Below, piece by piece: positions 1 to 22,000 of a DNA stretch of 64,000 nt. Source of the stretch: Piscicola geometra. Lineage: Eukaryota; Annelida; Clitellata; Hirudinida; Piscicolidae. The notes below the pieces were generated by a model. That model made no database searches. It saw only the letters and a list, made by a program, of their open reading frames with translations, and was not told the origin of the DNA. How positions within the stretch are numbered: position 1 is the first letter of the stretch; each line of letters opens with the position of its first letter. The stretch spans positions 7,063,806 to 7,127,805 of the forward strand of contig OX030965.1 of NCBI GenBank assembly GCA_943735955.1, in the 5' to 3' direction. A program made the position numbers and the translations under genes.

Positions 1-895
1 TTACTATTTTTGCTTTCAAAGATTTTTGTCCATTTCTGACTTCTTTACAGCTTTTAAATTCGCTCAATCTTAATCAAAAACTTTAAAAATGATTTTTACA
101 AACCAAACTTAGAAATAGTATTTAACATTTAAAATAAGTTTTCCAAAATGACAATAAAAGAAAGTTATCAAAATTAGTACACACCAGTCAGTAATATAAT
201 TTGGAAATAAAATTGGCGAATTAATTTTCGGAATTGAGTCCGCCTTTAATCCCTCCTCTTGATGCCATTTCCCTTGTGCCCTTGTAAGTTTCATTCCCCT
301 CGTTAATACTGTTGCAACTTTGTGAAGAATAGCGCTATATAAATTACATTTTATTTCATATTATTATTATTATTGATTTGATCATATCAAAAATGAAAAT
401 TTAGTATCAAAAATTATTAACTTAAAGAACATAATTTTTTTAAATAGTAGCAACTTTACTTTTAAATACTTTATTAGAAAGCAGATAAAATATATTTTAA
501 CAGATCAAAACTTATTGCTTGAAAAAATTCTTGTATAAAAAATTTTTTATAAAAAGTTTTTTGACAAAATATTTGATCTAATACAAAAAAATTCCACAGG
601 CGACGCGTTTTTTGTGTTCAATTTAATAAAAAACTATTTTTCGTGATTTCATTTTCAAATTTTTTTCACCCTTTATCTAATTCATCTCGTATCCTTTTTC
701 TTTGAAACAAAATCTTCATCAATGCGTTCTTTTAATTATATTTAAAAAAAACTTAATATTTTAGTTCTTTTGAAATTTTAGTCAATCAATGAGAACAAAC
801 ACCTTCTCACACGTTCGCGTGTTTGTTCATGCAGATGCTCACAAACTAAAACCAGACAAAAAAATTTCTATCCAAACTCAGACTTAAAATAAAAA

Positions 896-1250
896 TGAAA
901 CCACAACCAGCCACAACCAAACTACAACCACCCACAACAACAACCAAACTAAAATCCCAACTAAACTAAAACTACAACTAAATGAAAACCACAAAAAACT
1001 ACAACCACAACAAACTACAACCACAACAAACTACAAACACAACAAACTACAACCACAACAAACTACAACCACAACAAACTACAAACACAACAAACTACAA
1101 CCACAACAAACTACAACCACAACAAACTACAAACACAACAAACTACAACCACAACAAACTACAACCACAACAAACTACAACCACAACAAACTACAAGCAC
1201 TACAAACTACAACCACAACAAAATACAACCACAACAAACTACAACCACCG
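896..1250. repeat. 16-bp minisatellite with 48-bp higher-order period
   Basis: The 16-bp unit ACTACAACCACAACAA is repeated many times. In the central part every third copy reads ACTACAAACACAACAA, which gives a 48-bp higher-order unit. All three frames stay open because the unit lacks stop codons, so the resulting Asn/His/Gln reading frame is not evidence of a gene. The 5' end is more diverged (CCACAACCAGCC-like). Confidence 0.85.
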
Positions 1251-2305
1251 ATGCAAACACCGTCTAAATTATTCAAATTGAAGACGATAATATCAAGATC
1301 TTTGAGGAAAAGCCATGAAAAAAACGGCAAAAAGCTTCTCAAATTCCATTCTATAAAAAAAAAAAAAAAATTATTCCTACAAAAAACAAGACATGAAAAG
1401 TCGCTCAAACGCACTGGCATTATGACGTGGAATTTGAAGGGGGTTTTATCTGACATGAGAATCTTATCTTGATTCGAATGCCCTTTAAAGCTCTGAATAC
1501 ACCTTTTTGTGGCGTAAGGTTTAACCTTTATGGCCGTTTAAGAGAACGGACGCTTTTTTTATGCATTGAGGTTTTAATAAATGTATTTAAAATTCAATTT
1601 TGAACGTGTTAACGTTTTATTGAAGTTATGATTTATCAAAAGATGGTATATATGGACATTTAAATTCAAGTTCAAAAATGTTTAGAAAGTTTGAATTTTA
1701 AAACAATTCAATGGCGAATTTGTTTTGAAGTTTTCAATTTGAATTCAAAAACTTTCGAAACACTGGCATCTTTTCATAAGTCAATCTTCAACTTTGGAAT
1801 GTTTTAAAGTTGTGAAGTATCTGTCTGAGAAAGCCTCACTCATGCATGATTCCAAGAAGGTCCAATTCCTTCATAATAAAACACCTTCAACCATTCATCG
1901 AACAGGTCGCTCTTCTATAAGGGTACATTCAGCTTTTATTTTTACATCAATCCATTCATCCATTCCCATCCATCAATCCATCCATCCACCGATCCATCCA
2001 TCCATTCATATTTTTCCCATCACCTTTCATCCACCTTCTCAATCATTTTCCCATACAACTATTTAATTTCAAGTCCATCTTTTCTCCTCCATCCCTCCCT
2101 TCAATTTCCCTCTCTCATTTTCTCTTTTTAAATTCTCTCTTTTGCAACCCTTAAAATGTTTTATGACGGGTGACCCACATACGCATTATTAAACTGTGGG
2201 CCATCCATTATTCCAGCACTCCCCTCACACCCTCCTCACCATCTTCTTCTCCATCTCTTCATCATATTTTTCCATTTAAGTCCTATATTTCATGTCAAAT
2301 CTATA

Positions 2306-2627
<322 letters not shown>

Positions 2628-4007
2628 CACTGGCCTACAAGAATGCCATGTATTTTGGCATAAAATTTAATGCTTTTACACCTGTACAGGAATTTATGGA
2701 TGAGAAATAAAAATCATTTAATTATATTTATATTATTATCCTTTTCTGTTTCTTTGTACATTAGACGTTATATCCAGGTGTACGTGTGTCTGTTTGCTTG
2801 TTTGTGTGCATGTATGTGTGGTTGAATGTATATAATTATATAAACGTACTCATCGGATATTTTTCTGTGATCTTTTAATTGTGAAGTGAGATGTTCAGCG
2901 TGAAGATTTGATTAAACTTCGGTGCATGGTGGTGCTGGGGAATGGGTGTGTGATGCTGTTGGTTGGATGGTGGTTGGTGGCAAAGTGATGGTGGTGGCTG
3001 GTGAGATGATGGTGGGTGAAAACAGTTCTAGTTGCATGAAGGGAGCTGGAAGATAGTGGTAGAAAAAATGAAAGAGGCTGTATGAATCAGTGTTTCACTG
3101 AAGCAGCAAGAGGCAATGGAGGCTGGTGGAGATTGGTAGAGATGAGACTTTGATCGTAAAACGCATAGGTGTTGATGAGAGTGTAGGTGTTGAAAAATGG
3201 AATGTGTTAACTCGTGGAAAAAAGCAAAAAATCTGATAATTTTATGAGAGGGTTGACTGGTGGTGAGTTGATAATACTTGGGAATAAATTCATTAAAAAT
3301 GTGGTTCCCCGACCCGAAGTCGATACAGCTACTTATTAAATATACTTCCACCGTACACGACATTCTTCCTTTCCTTTCAAAGAAACTATAAAATTATACA
3401 AGAATAATAAATGTGAAAAGATCTAAAATTAATGGGTTTTTAAAAAAGAAAACAAGATAAAAAATGTTGTCTGTAAAAAAACTTTTGTAGCAACCAATTA
3501 AAAGACTATTAACCGTATAAAACAAAAGCGTGTTTTAATTAAATTCTTTGAAAAGTTGTTTTAGTTTTTTTCCCATTTTGCTTGCGACTTTGATAAGGTA
3601 GTGTTTTTTTGTGGTTTTAAAAAGAATAAAATGATAATTTAAAATTTTTTTAATTGTTAAATTTGAATTTGAAAAATATTTGTTAAAAATATATTGTGAA
3701 AGTTGTCTTTCAAATTTGGTTGTACAAAATGATTGCTTCTGGCTTTAAAAAAGTTGGAAATATTTGAGAAATAAAAATATAAAACTTAAATTAAGTAATG
3801 ATAGTTTTATATTCATAAACGATAATGCTTACAAATTTATTTTCCAATTTAAAAATAATATTGACAAACGAAATCTCAAATCGTTTTGAGTGGCAGTCAA
3901 TAGCGTTAATGGAATTTTATTAGTCTACAATTGAAAAAAGCTTTAGTAGAAATTCCCCAAACGCCTGATTGCATGCATACCAACTAAATTGCTTTTAAAC
4001 ATTTCAG

Positions 4008-4202
4008 GAGCCCGGAATTCTGTCGTCTATCAAACCTTCTACATCTCTCTACGCTCGAATAAAGCCACCTAAAAGCGAAAAAAATCTTCAAAAACATACT
4101 AAAAGCAACTTCAATTTATCAATTAAACCCAACGACACCAAACCACTTCAAATTGAACCAAATCAACCACCCAAAATCACTAAGGAACACTAAAACATCC
4201 AA
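4008..4202 (+). other. putative 5' UTR part of first coding exon
   Basis: An acceptor-like ATTTCAG ends at 4007. From there to the ATG at 4203 the sequence is A/C-rich, and an in-frame TAA at 4191-4193 lies just upstream of the ATG. That stop excludes an N-terminal extension in the same exon and supports 4203 as the start. The acceptor itself is inferred from sequence only. Confidence 0.4.
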
Positions 4203-12920
<8,718 letters not shown>

Positions 12921-14380
12921 CTTTCCATGCTGACTTTGTGATCCTTCATTGCTACCACGGGATGTTTGATGGTGGAAATGTTCGAGGTGGCATTAAAAGT
13001 TTATTTTTGTTCTCATCTCTGCCATCTTCTGAGCCAATGGCGACGCTGTGAGAATTGATTCTTTTGCTCTCTGGCAACATATAAATATGCGTCTTTAGAC
13101 TGATCTGCAAAGGGCTGCTTGCAAACACATTCGACAAGCACCTATTATTTGTTGACTGTTGTGTGATGCGATGAGATTATTTAGGCACAAACGGCCTGCT
13201 TTAACTTTTTTTTAATCGAAATTTTCTATTTAAAATAATAGTTTTTATATATTTTAAAATCATTTATATATATTTTAAATTAAGTTTTTATATTTTAAAA
13301 TCATTTATATATATTTTAAATTAAGTTTTTATATTTTAAAATATTTTTTTTTATATATCTTTTAAAAGCAAGTTTTTGCATACCTTTAAATGTTGATTTT
13401 CTTCAGATTTTGTTTGATCTTCTTCAATGCGTGTTGGAACGCAGTTTAATGTAAATGAACTTCTAACGTTCTCATCGATCTCATAGGCGCTTGAAGAATC
13501 TAAAAAGTTTTTAGTAAAAATAATAAAAAATAATTTATAAACACTGTTTTACCTTTATACTTGCTGAAAAATAGCTGCAAAATATAAAAAACATTTTGAA
13601 AAATAAACTTGTTCAGAATTTTTTCCCCATTTTGGCAGCTTTACACAAATATATTTTTGAGTTTATCAAGCGTGAAATACTGGCCGAATCAATGAAATCG
13701 ATGGGACAATCCTGCAGGGGTCAGCCAGTCTATTGCTGCCATAAAGATTCTTTGATTTGAAAAGTTTTTAACTTTTTAATGCTTCTATAAACTATATTCA
13801 AGCCATTTTATAATGACGATGCCACAAACAAGAAATATGAAAAAAAGAATTTAAAGAAAAAACAGAAAAAAAAGTAATTAAAATTGAAATCGCTCAACGA
13901 AACAAAAAAACGACAAAAAAGCACATTAAAGACTCATTAAAGGTAAAGGCACGATGGTACTAGAGGCGCTAATCAATGTACATAATTGGCGATTATAAGC
14001 TTTCAATTAACATATGATTAATGATAATTGGCCAATTAATGAGATAATTAAATCAGAAGTTGTTATACTGTTGAAGGGTATAGGACGCTGAGTGCTGCAA
14101 GAGCAGACGTAAACATGTTGGCCTCAGTGGGGGTCGAGTATTAAGAAGAAAAGTTGAGAAATAATAAAAAATAAAATATATTCATTATACTAAAAATAAT
14201 TAACCATCAAACTTTAATGCAATTAAAAAATACTTGAAATACATTGGCTGTTCTAACAATGAATTAGAACACACAATCGCCTCAAAAGTCTAATGATTTC
14301 TCATTAAAAAGACACACAAGTGTAAAATGATGATGGCCTGTGATGTGAATGATGATATGGTCATGATGCCAGTTGTAGTT

Positions 14381-14414
<34 letters not shown>

Positions 14415-16003
14415 TTAATAATAATATAAATAAAAGGCTTAATTGCTGATGAGTATTCTGAACGCTCCCAAAGACATCACATAAGCCACATGAAACAGGG
14501 ATCATAGTCGATCAGTGATTTGAATGGGGATGTCCCGGTCAGAAGGAAGTCGTTGAAGAAGAGAAGTGACGATTTGACATTAAACAGGATGAAAGGTGGA
14601 TGAATGAAGGATGGATTGATCGGATGAAGAAGTAAATGATGGATGGATTAAATGAATGATAGATGGATTGGATGGATAAATAGATTTGATTTAGAATTGA
14701 TTACACTCACAAGTAGTGATTAAAAGCATGAAACTGAATCATGAACAAGGTTTAAAGTAAATCTTGAAAAGATGAAACTAAGAGTAAGCCGCAATATCAT
14801 GGAGAATGGAGAATATCAAGCAAATGACTGAGCCCCTGAAGATATGTCGACATAATACTTTGTTCAGGTCTACGCCACGTTAATAATATTCGTCATTGCA
14901 TTGAATTTTATATTGTACTCTGTGTTACTATTGTACTGTATTCTATGGTACTATGATACTTTATAGTATATTGTACTCTGTGTTACTGTTGTACTGTATT
15001 TTATGATACTATGATACTGTATAGTATTTAAATGTATGAAATAATTCTAAAAACTCTAAAATCTAAAAACCATATTGAAAAAGGAATTTAAAATACAATT
15101 TGTGAGAAAAAAAATCAACCACAATCATCATGCAACAAGAAGTTATTAAATATTTGACAATTCTTTATCAGAGATTTATTTATTTTATTTAAATGTATAA
15201 GTAGTTAAAATATTTTAATAATATTTACTAATAGCAATTAGTTAAGCCGATAGTTGAGCGGAAGCAGTGAGCATAGAAGGACAGTAACCATCATCATCAT
15301 CATTATCATCATCATGATATTAGTGATATAACGTACTATTGGAAATGATTTATTGAAACTTTTAAAATCTAAACAATTCACTCAACAATATTGATGGAAT
15401 AAAAATAAATATAAATGATTGAATATCTATAATTCCTAAAACTGATTTGATTCAACTCTTTAATTTGATTAGATTTCATTGTAATTAATAAAAGCAACAA
15501 AATCAGAAAACAACTAAGCATATAAAGCCACTATGTGTAGTAAGGCACGCAACAACAACAACAACAATGCAACAATTTTTGCAACAAAAAGACTCTAATA
15601 AGTAATTAATAATAGAATTGTAATCAATTAAAAATCACTTAAAACAATTAAATTATAATTAATTGAAACAAAGTGCAAGCTAATTGATGGTAAACGTCTA
15701 TTTAATACTTCAAAACAATCTTCTAACCCTAAATAATCGTACATGCATAAAAATTCAAGAAAACACACGAAAATGTCACAAAAAAGCAAGAAAAATAAAT
15801 TCAAAACAAACATTGAAAAGAAAAAATTGCGAAAAATTCTAAACGTATCCAGTATTGCATAAAAACAAAAAAATAATTAGACGATAATATGAATATTTTG
15901 TGAAACCTATTGAAGGTAATACAACGCCATCCATCACACGTACCCACCCACCAACCCCACCACAACCCTCCAACCCACACCCACACTCACACACCCACAT
16001 CCC
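12921..16003. other. convergent intergenic region
   Basis: This is DNA between the stop of the plus-strand Asn-rich gene and the stop of the minus-strand CASK gene, so it should hold both 3' UTRs. AATAAA-type hexamers occur downstream of 12920 (for example near 13522), but none is clearly the used one. It also holds a duplicated AT-rich block (13250-13350, TTTATATTTTAAAATCATT), (TAA)n near 14380-14420, TGGATGAATGGATG-like DNA near 14590-14690 and a duplicated TACTATGATACTGTAT block near 14930-15030. I see no gene. Confidence 0.6.
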
Positions 16004-19000
16004 TCAATACACCCACTTGACCGGCACCCATTGCGGCTCCGTCAAGGTCGCCTCGATGGTCTGTTGCAGCAGGTGGATGGTTTCGTCGATGTCGTTGTTG
16101 ACGACGGAGATGTTGAAGAGGTGGCCGTACGTCTGTTGCAGCAGGCCGTCCTCTCGCACCAGCTGCTGCATGCACTTCTCGTCGGAGGCAGGAGCCGCGA
16201 TGAACGCCACGAACGGACAGTACTCCGCCGTTCGGAGGATTTTCAGCGCCTGTTGGTGGTGTGGGTGGTTGTTTTTGAGCGGGAGGGAGTGTGTTGTTGT
16301 TGGGGAGTTTATGGGCGTGGTTGTTGTGTGGGTTTCCCCATGGATTCAGAACCCCTCCTCAAAACCAAACCACCCCTCAACAATCCAATCAAACAACCCC
16401 CACCCCGCCCAAGCAAGCATAACCAAGCCAAAGCAGCCCCAAGCCAAAGCCGCCCCACTACCCACAAGCAAGCACCTGCGGCTCAATGTCCAAGATGGCG
16501 ATGAGTCCTTCGTCGTGGATACGCTTGATCGTGTCCAGTCGAGTGCCATAGAGGTGTCCCTTGAGGGGAGGAGGAGGAGGGAAGGAGGATGAGGGAGGAT
16601 GAGGGGAGGAAGGAGGAAGAGAGGAAGAGAAGGGGAAGAGAAGGAAGAATAAGGGAGGATGAGGGGAAGAGAAGGTGAAGAAAAGGAAGGATGAGGGGAG
16701 GAAGGGTGAAGGAGGGAGATGAAGATGAGGAAAGTATTAAATAAGGGGAAGAAGGGAAGAGAGAGAGATGAATGGATGGAAGAACAAGAATGGTTCGTAG
16801 GGCTAATATTAGACTATTTTAATTTAAAATTGCATTGACTTAATATTCAATAATGAAAAAAAAGACAGCGCTATAGAATCACCACCTTGTGACTTCCATA
16901 CTCTAGAAAGTGGTTGGCCTTGATGTCGTCTGTCATTTGGCGCTTGCTGACGAAGTAGTAGTCCCTGCCGTGCTCCTCTCCCTTGCACGGCCCCCTTGTT
17001 GTGTCTGTGGGGGAGGGGTGGGGGGTTGTGTCTGTGGGGGAAAGAGGGGGGGGGGTTGTGTCTGTGGGCGGGAGAGGAGGGGGGGGGGGTTGTGGGTGTG
17101 GTTTGGGTCGGTTTTAGGGTTTTGGTTTGGTGGTGGAGGAATCGGTTGAGATGGTCAGAGAAGATGGGTAATTGAGAGTAAGGGTGCACGGTTAAAGAAC
17201 TTTGAAAGATTGTACTGATAAACAAAAATAATAAAAACAACAAGAAACAAAGAACAATAAAAAACACACGTGGTATGGGGTAGGCGTATTTGTGGGCGTT
17301 GTTGGAGATGAGGAGGTTCTTGATGTGTCTGCGTCCTACTCCATGAGCTCCTGTCAGTGTGTGTGTGCGTGTATGTATGTATGTGTATGTGTGTGTGTGT
17401 GTATGCAAACCCCTCCTCAACCAGCCCACTCCCCCCCCCTCAAACAACCTACCTAACCCCTTCAAAAACAGCCCAACAACTATCAAACCCCCCCCCCCCA
17501 CCACCAACCAACCAACAAACAACCCACCAACCCACCCACCCACCGAGCAGCACGAGGGTCTTGTAGTGGAAGGTGGGCAGATGGACGACCTCCTCGTACG
17601 AATTGACCTCCAGCTGGTCGAAGATGTAGTTGTGCTTCAGCAAGTACTTCTCCTTGTGTTGCCTCCTGCAGAAGAGCCACGAGCCCCTCTCTGTGGGTGG
17701 GTGGGTGGGTGGTTGGAAGAGTGGGTGGGGAGAGTGGGTGGGTGGATGGTTGGTTGGAAGAGTGGGTGGGTGGGGAGAGTGGGTGGGTGGTTGGGCATCC
17801 TCCAATACCAACAACATTATCTCTACATCATTGCTCACTCTTCAAAAAACTAGATTACCTAACGCTACCCCTTTCAATCCTTTCCCCCCCCCCCCCACCC
17901 ACTATTCTTCTTCTCCTTGTTCTGATCGAGCATTTGGACGCGCGCCTCGATGAGTTTGTCTGAGGGGATGAGCGAGCAGGGCTGGTCGTCCGCCTGGCCC
18001 AGATGCCTCGCCTGCCACCACTGCTCGTCAGCCACCGAGACCACCTTTGGGGGGAGGGGGGCGCGAAGACAATTCATTTATCGAAAAAATACGCCATGAT
18101 CCATTCATGCAATCTCACTATTACACTCTCTCACCACCAATCCACTACCCCCCACCAACCAACTAACCCTAACTCCCACCAACAACAACCCAACCCCCCA
18201 ACCATCCATTTCACCCCTACCCACCACCCACCTTGAGGACATCACCAACACTGAAGGGGAGGCAGGCCTTAGGTGATGATGCGAATGTCTCTTGACTTGG
18301 ATCGTAAGAGAAGAGAGCCCTCAGGTACCTCTGGAGGGGGGAAAGGTGGTTGTTGGGGGTGGTTGTTGTTGGGGGTGCTGGTTGTTGGGGATGGTAATAG
18401 TTGTAGATGGTTACTAATAATAACTATTAATTATAAAATAATTAAAATAAGAATAAATACCTGATTCCAAGGTAATAAATAACATTAATAAAAAAGAATA
18501 ATAAATAATGATAATAATAATAAATAACGATAATAATAATAAATAATATTAATAGCTGACTTCTGACTGGAAGCGCTGGCTCCTGGGTCTTCTGACGATG
18601 TCCAATGTGATCTCGCCTCTGAAATCCCTCTGTAATGTGGCATATAACCTCACAACAACAACAACAACAAGAACAAAAACAATAATAATAATAGTATCAC
18701 AATCCATAATAGCAATAATAAAAACATAATAGTAATAATAATAAAGAGTAATTAAGATTGGCAATTAAGATTGACAATTAAGATAAACAATTAAGATTGG
18801 CAATTAAGATTGGCAATTAAGATTGGCAATTAAGATTGGCAATTAAGATTGGCAATTAAGATTGGCAATTAAGATTGGCAATGCCACCATGAAGGACTTG
18901 ATGGCCTCAATGGCGTCCTTGCCCAGCTTCTCGCCATTCACGCCCTCTATCTCGTCGCCCTCCCTCAACAGTCCTGATTATGATGTTGGCAATAACAATA

Positions 19001-22000
19001 ATAATAATAACGATTATATTATAATAATAATAATAATATTCTATTAAAAAACAGTGATAAAAGAATAAATAATAAACTTATGAAGTTAAAATAAAGCGCT
19101 ATAGAAGGTGGGTAAACCTAATCGATGGATCATGCCGTTCTCCATGATCTTCACCACCACCACCCTCCCCCTCTTGCCCTTCCTGAACGTCACACCCTGC
19201 AAATTTCATCATCATCATCATCATAACCATCATCATCATCATCATCATCATCGTCAACGAAAACATTATCATCATGGTCATCACCATCATGGTCATCATC
19301 ATCATGATCATAACCATCATCATCATCATCATCATCATCACCACCATCATCATCATCATGATCATAACCATCATCATCATAACCCCCCAACTGACCAGGG
19401 GCTCATCAGAATCGCGTTCGAAAGTGAGTTGCAGGCAGGTGGTGGCTTCGGAAGGCTCCATGTTGCTGCTGGTGGTGCTGGTAATAGTTGCCGTGTTGTT
19501 GGGGCTAAGAGACATGAGTGTGTTGTTGTTGTTGTTGTATGATCTAATAGTGTTGTTGATGTTGTTGTTGCATGACCGGATGGTGTTGTTGTTGTTGTCT
19601 GATCGAATTGTGTTGTTGTTGTTGGTGGCAGTGGTGGTGGTGACGCCATGATGGAGTGAATGTCGTCTGTTGTTTAGTCGTCTGCCTATCAGGTCATGTG
19701 ACTTGAAGAGGTGCTGTGATTGGATGGATGGGTGAATGGAGGGAAAGGTTGAATAGAAATGATAGAGGATGAGAGAAGATGCATGGAGAAGGTAGTTGAA
19801 GGATGGATAAATGAGATGGATGGCGGGAGTTTGTATAAATGAATGATACAAAGCAATGATGAAAAGTGAATAACTAAACAAGAATATTTATTTTACAAAT
19901 CAAAAGACCAGCAAGTGGGGTTGTGAATGGAAGAGGTTTCTGAGTTGTTTCAAGGCCTCCATTGCATCACCCGCTACCTCCCCCACGTCCCCCAACAACT
20001 GTGTGTGTGTGTGTTTATGTATGTACGTGTGTGAGTGTGTGTTTGTTTGTGTGTGTGTGTTTATGTATGTGTGTGTGTGAGTGTGTGTGTGTGTGTTTAT
20101 GTATGTATGTGTGTGTGTGTGTGAGTGTGTGTTTATGTATGTATGTGTGTGTGTGTGTGTGTGAGTGTGTGTTTATGTATGTATGTGTGCGAGTGTGTGT
20201 GTATGTGTGTGTGTTTATGTATGTATGTGTGTGTGTGTGTTTATGTATGTGTGTGGGTGTGTGTGTGTGTTTATGTATGTATGTGTGTGAATGTGTGTTT
20301 GTGTGTGTTTTGAGTGCATGTGTGTGTTTTTTAACATAATCATTCCTTCCCTCCCTTCTCTCTATCGCACCGAATGACCTCATTGAAGCGTAGAAAGAGG
20401 CCGTCTTGGTGCTTATTGGCTAGAAAGTAGGTCAACTTGTCGTTGATGTTGTCAAACAACTAGTGATGGATGGATGGTGGGTAAGTAAAGAGTGATTAAT
20501 ACAAAAAAGAAACAAAAATAAACAAAATGAAAATAGACTCGCACAACATCAATAAAATGACTATAAAATCGAGATATGCATACATTAAGGTAGGTGTTGG
20601 TGAGTAGGTCGCGTAGGAGGGCTTCCGTGGAAGAGGGGGCGGAGTCAGGACACTCCAGATGCTCCGCCCCCTCCAGACTCCTCAGTACTCCCTCCAAGCC
20701 CCCTGTTGTGATTGGTTGAAGGGTGGGTGGTGATGATTGTGGCCCAAGAGTGTTGAGGGGTTATGAATGGGTGATATTAATAATATTTTTATAAGTTTGG
20801 GTTGAAAAAAGTAAGGAAATTATGGAAGATGTAATGATTGTAGTGTTTATCAATTTAAATTAACGATTATTTCGGACTTAGATCGACGTCGAGTTCTGAT
20901 TGGATGGTCTGGTTTGGGGGTGTGTGATTGGCTGGAATGGACCAATAAGCGTCTAGAGTCGTCGTCATTATGGCGTCCTGTGTGGCATTATGAGGGGCAT
21001 AGATAATTGCATTTTTTAAACCCTATAAAACTATTAAGGGCAACACCAACAACACCATAACAACACCAACAACAACACCAATAACAAACAACAACAACAA
21101 CCACAAACAACAACAAAAACAATAACAAAACAACAACCTTCAAGGCTCTGTACTGATTGAACCTCGCCATGTTCCTTACCGTGTTTGCCAAATGCCTCTT
21201 CGGAACCATACTGCGATCCTGTGGTGGTGATGATGATGATGATGACAATGATGTTCATGATAGTGATTCCAAGAGGGGTAATGATGATGATGATAACTGA
21301 ACTCACTCAACCGCTCTATAAAGTCAGAAAAACAAAATTAGTGTCAAAAAACCCTTATTATACTAAAAACATTCCTTTATTTTTATTATTATCATTACCC
21401 TTATTAATAATACCGTTAATATTATAATAATTATAATTTTTCTTTTAACCCCACACCACAGCCCCCTATAAGAGCACCTTGATCCAGGGATGGGCTAGGG
21501 CCTGCTCGAGACTGACCCTCTTGTCTGCATCCCCCTCCAGCATCCCCTGCAACAGCATCCTCGCGTCCTCAGAGATGTCCGTGCGATGATGGTGGTGTAG
21601 TAGTGGTGGTGGTGGTTGTTGTAGTCGATGAGTGGTGGTGGTAGTGTTGTTGTTGTTAAAATGGTTTTGTTGCTGCTTGTGGTTTTTTTCGCTTTCCTGG
21701 TGATGGTGGTGGTGGTGGTCAGTGGGTGGTGGTGGTGGTGGTCAGTGGGTGGTGGTGGTGGTGGTCAGTGGGTGGTGGTGGTGGTGGTCAGTGGGTGGTG
21801 GTGGTGGTGGTCAGTAGGTGGGTTGTAGATGTTGTGGTGGGAAAGTTTTCTTCTGGACTTGTTACTTTTCATGTTGTTATATGAAGCCCAACCTCAACCC
21901 TTCCCCCATACTTCGAACCAATAACACCATCTCCACCTCATCCATACCACCTCAAACTCCCCCCCCCCCTTCTACAACCACCCACCTTATCATCATCCTC

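Noticed and set aside
896..1250. CRISPR-like array
   Set aside because: The repeats are contiguous without unique spacers and lie in animal nuclear DNA; the same applies to all other tandem arrays here.
3028..3363. Minus-strand 111-codon frame with HELTH, resembling the HExxH zinc-protease motif
   Set aside because: It has no other protease feature, no homologous context and no exon partners; a five-residue match is expected by chance.
15900..16592. Plus-strand 230-codon frame opposite the CASK 3' exons
   Set aside because: It lies antisense to the guanylate-kinase-like exons, which have clear homology, correct phases and splice sites on the minus strand.
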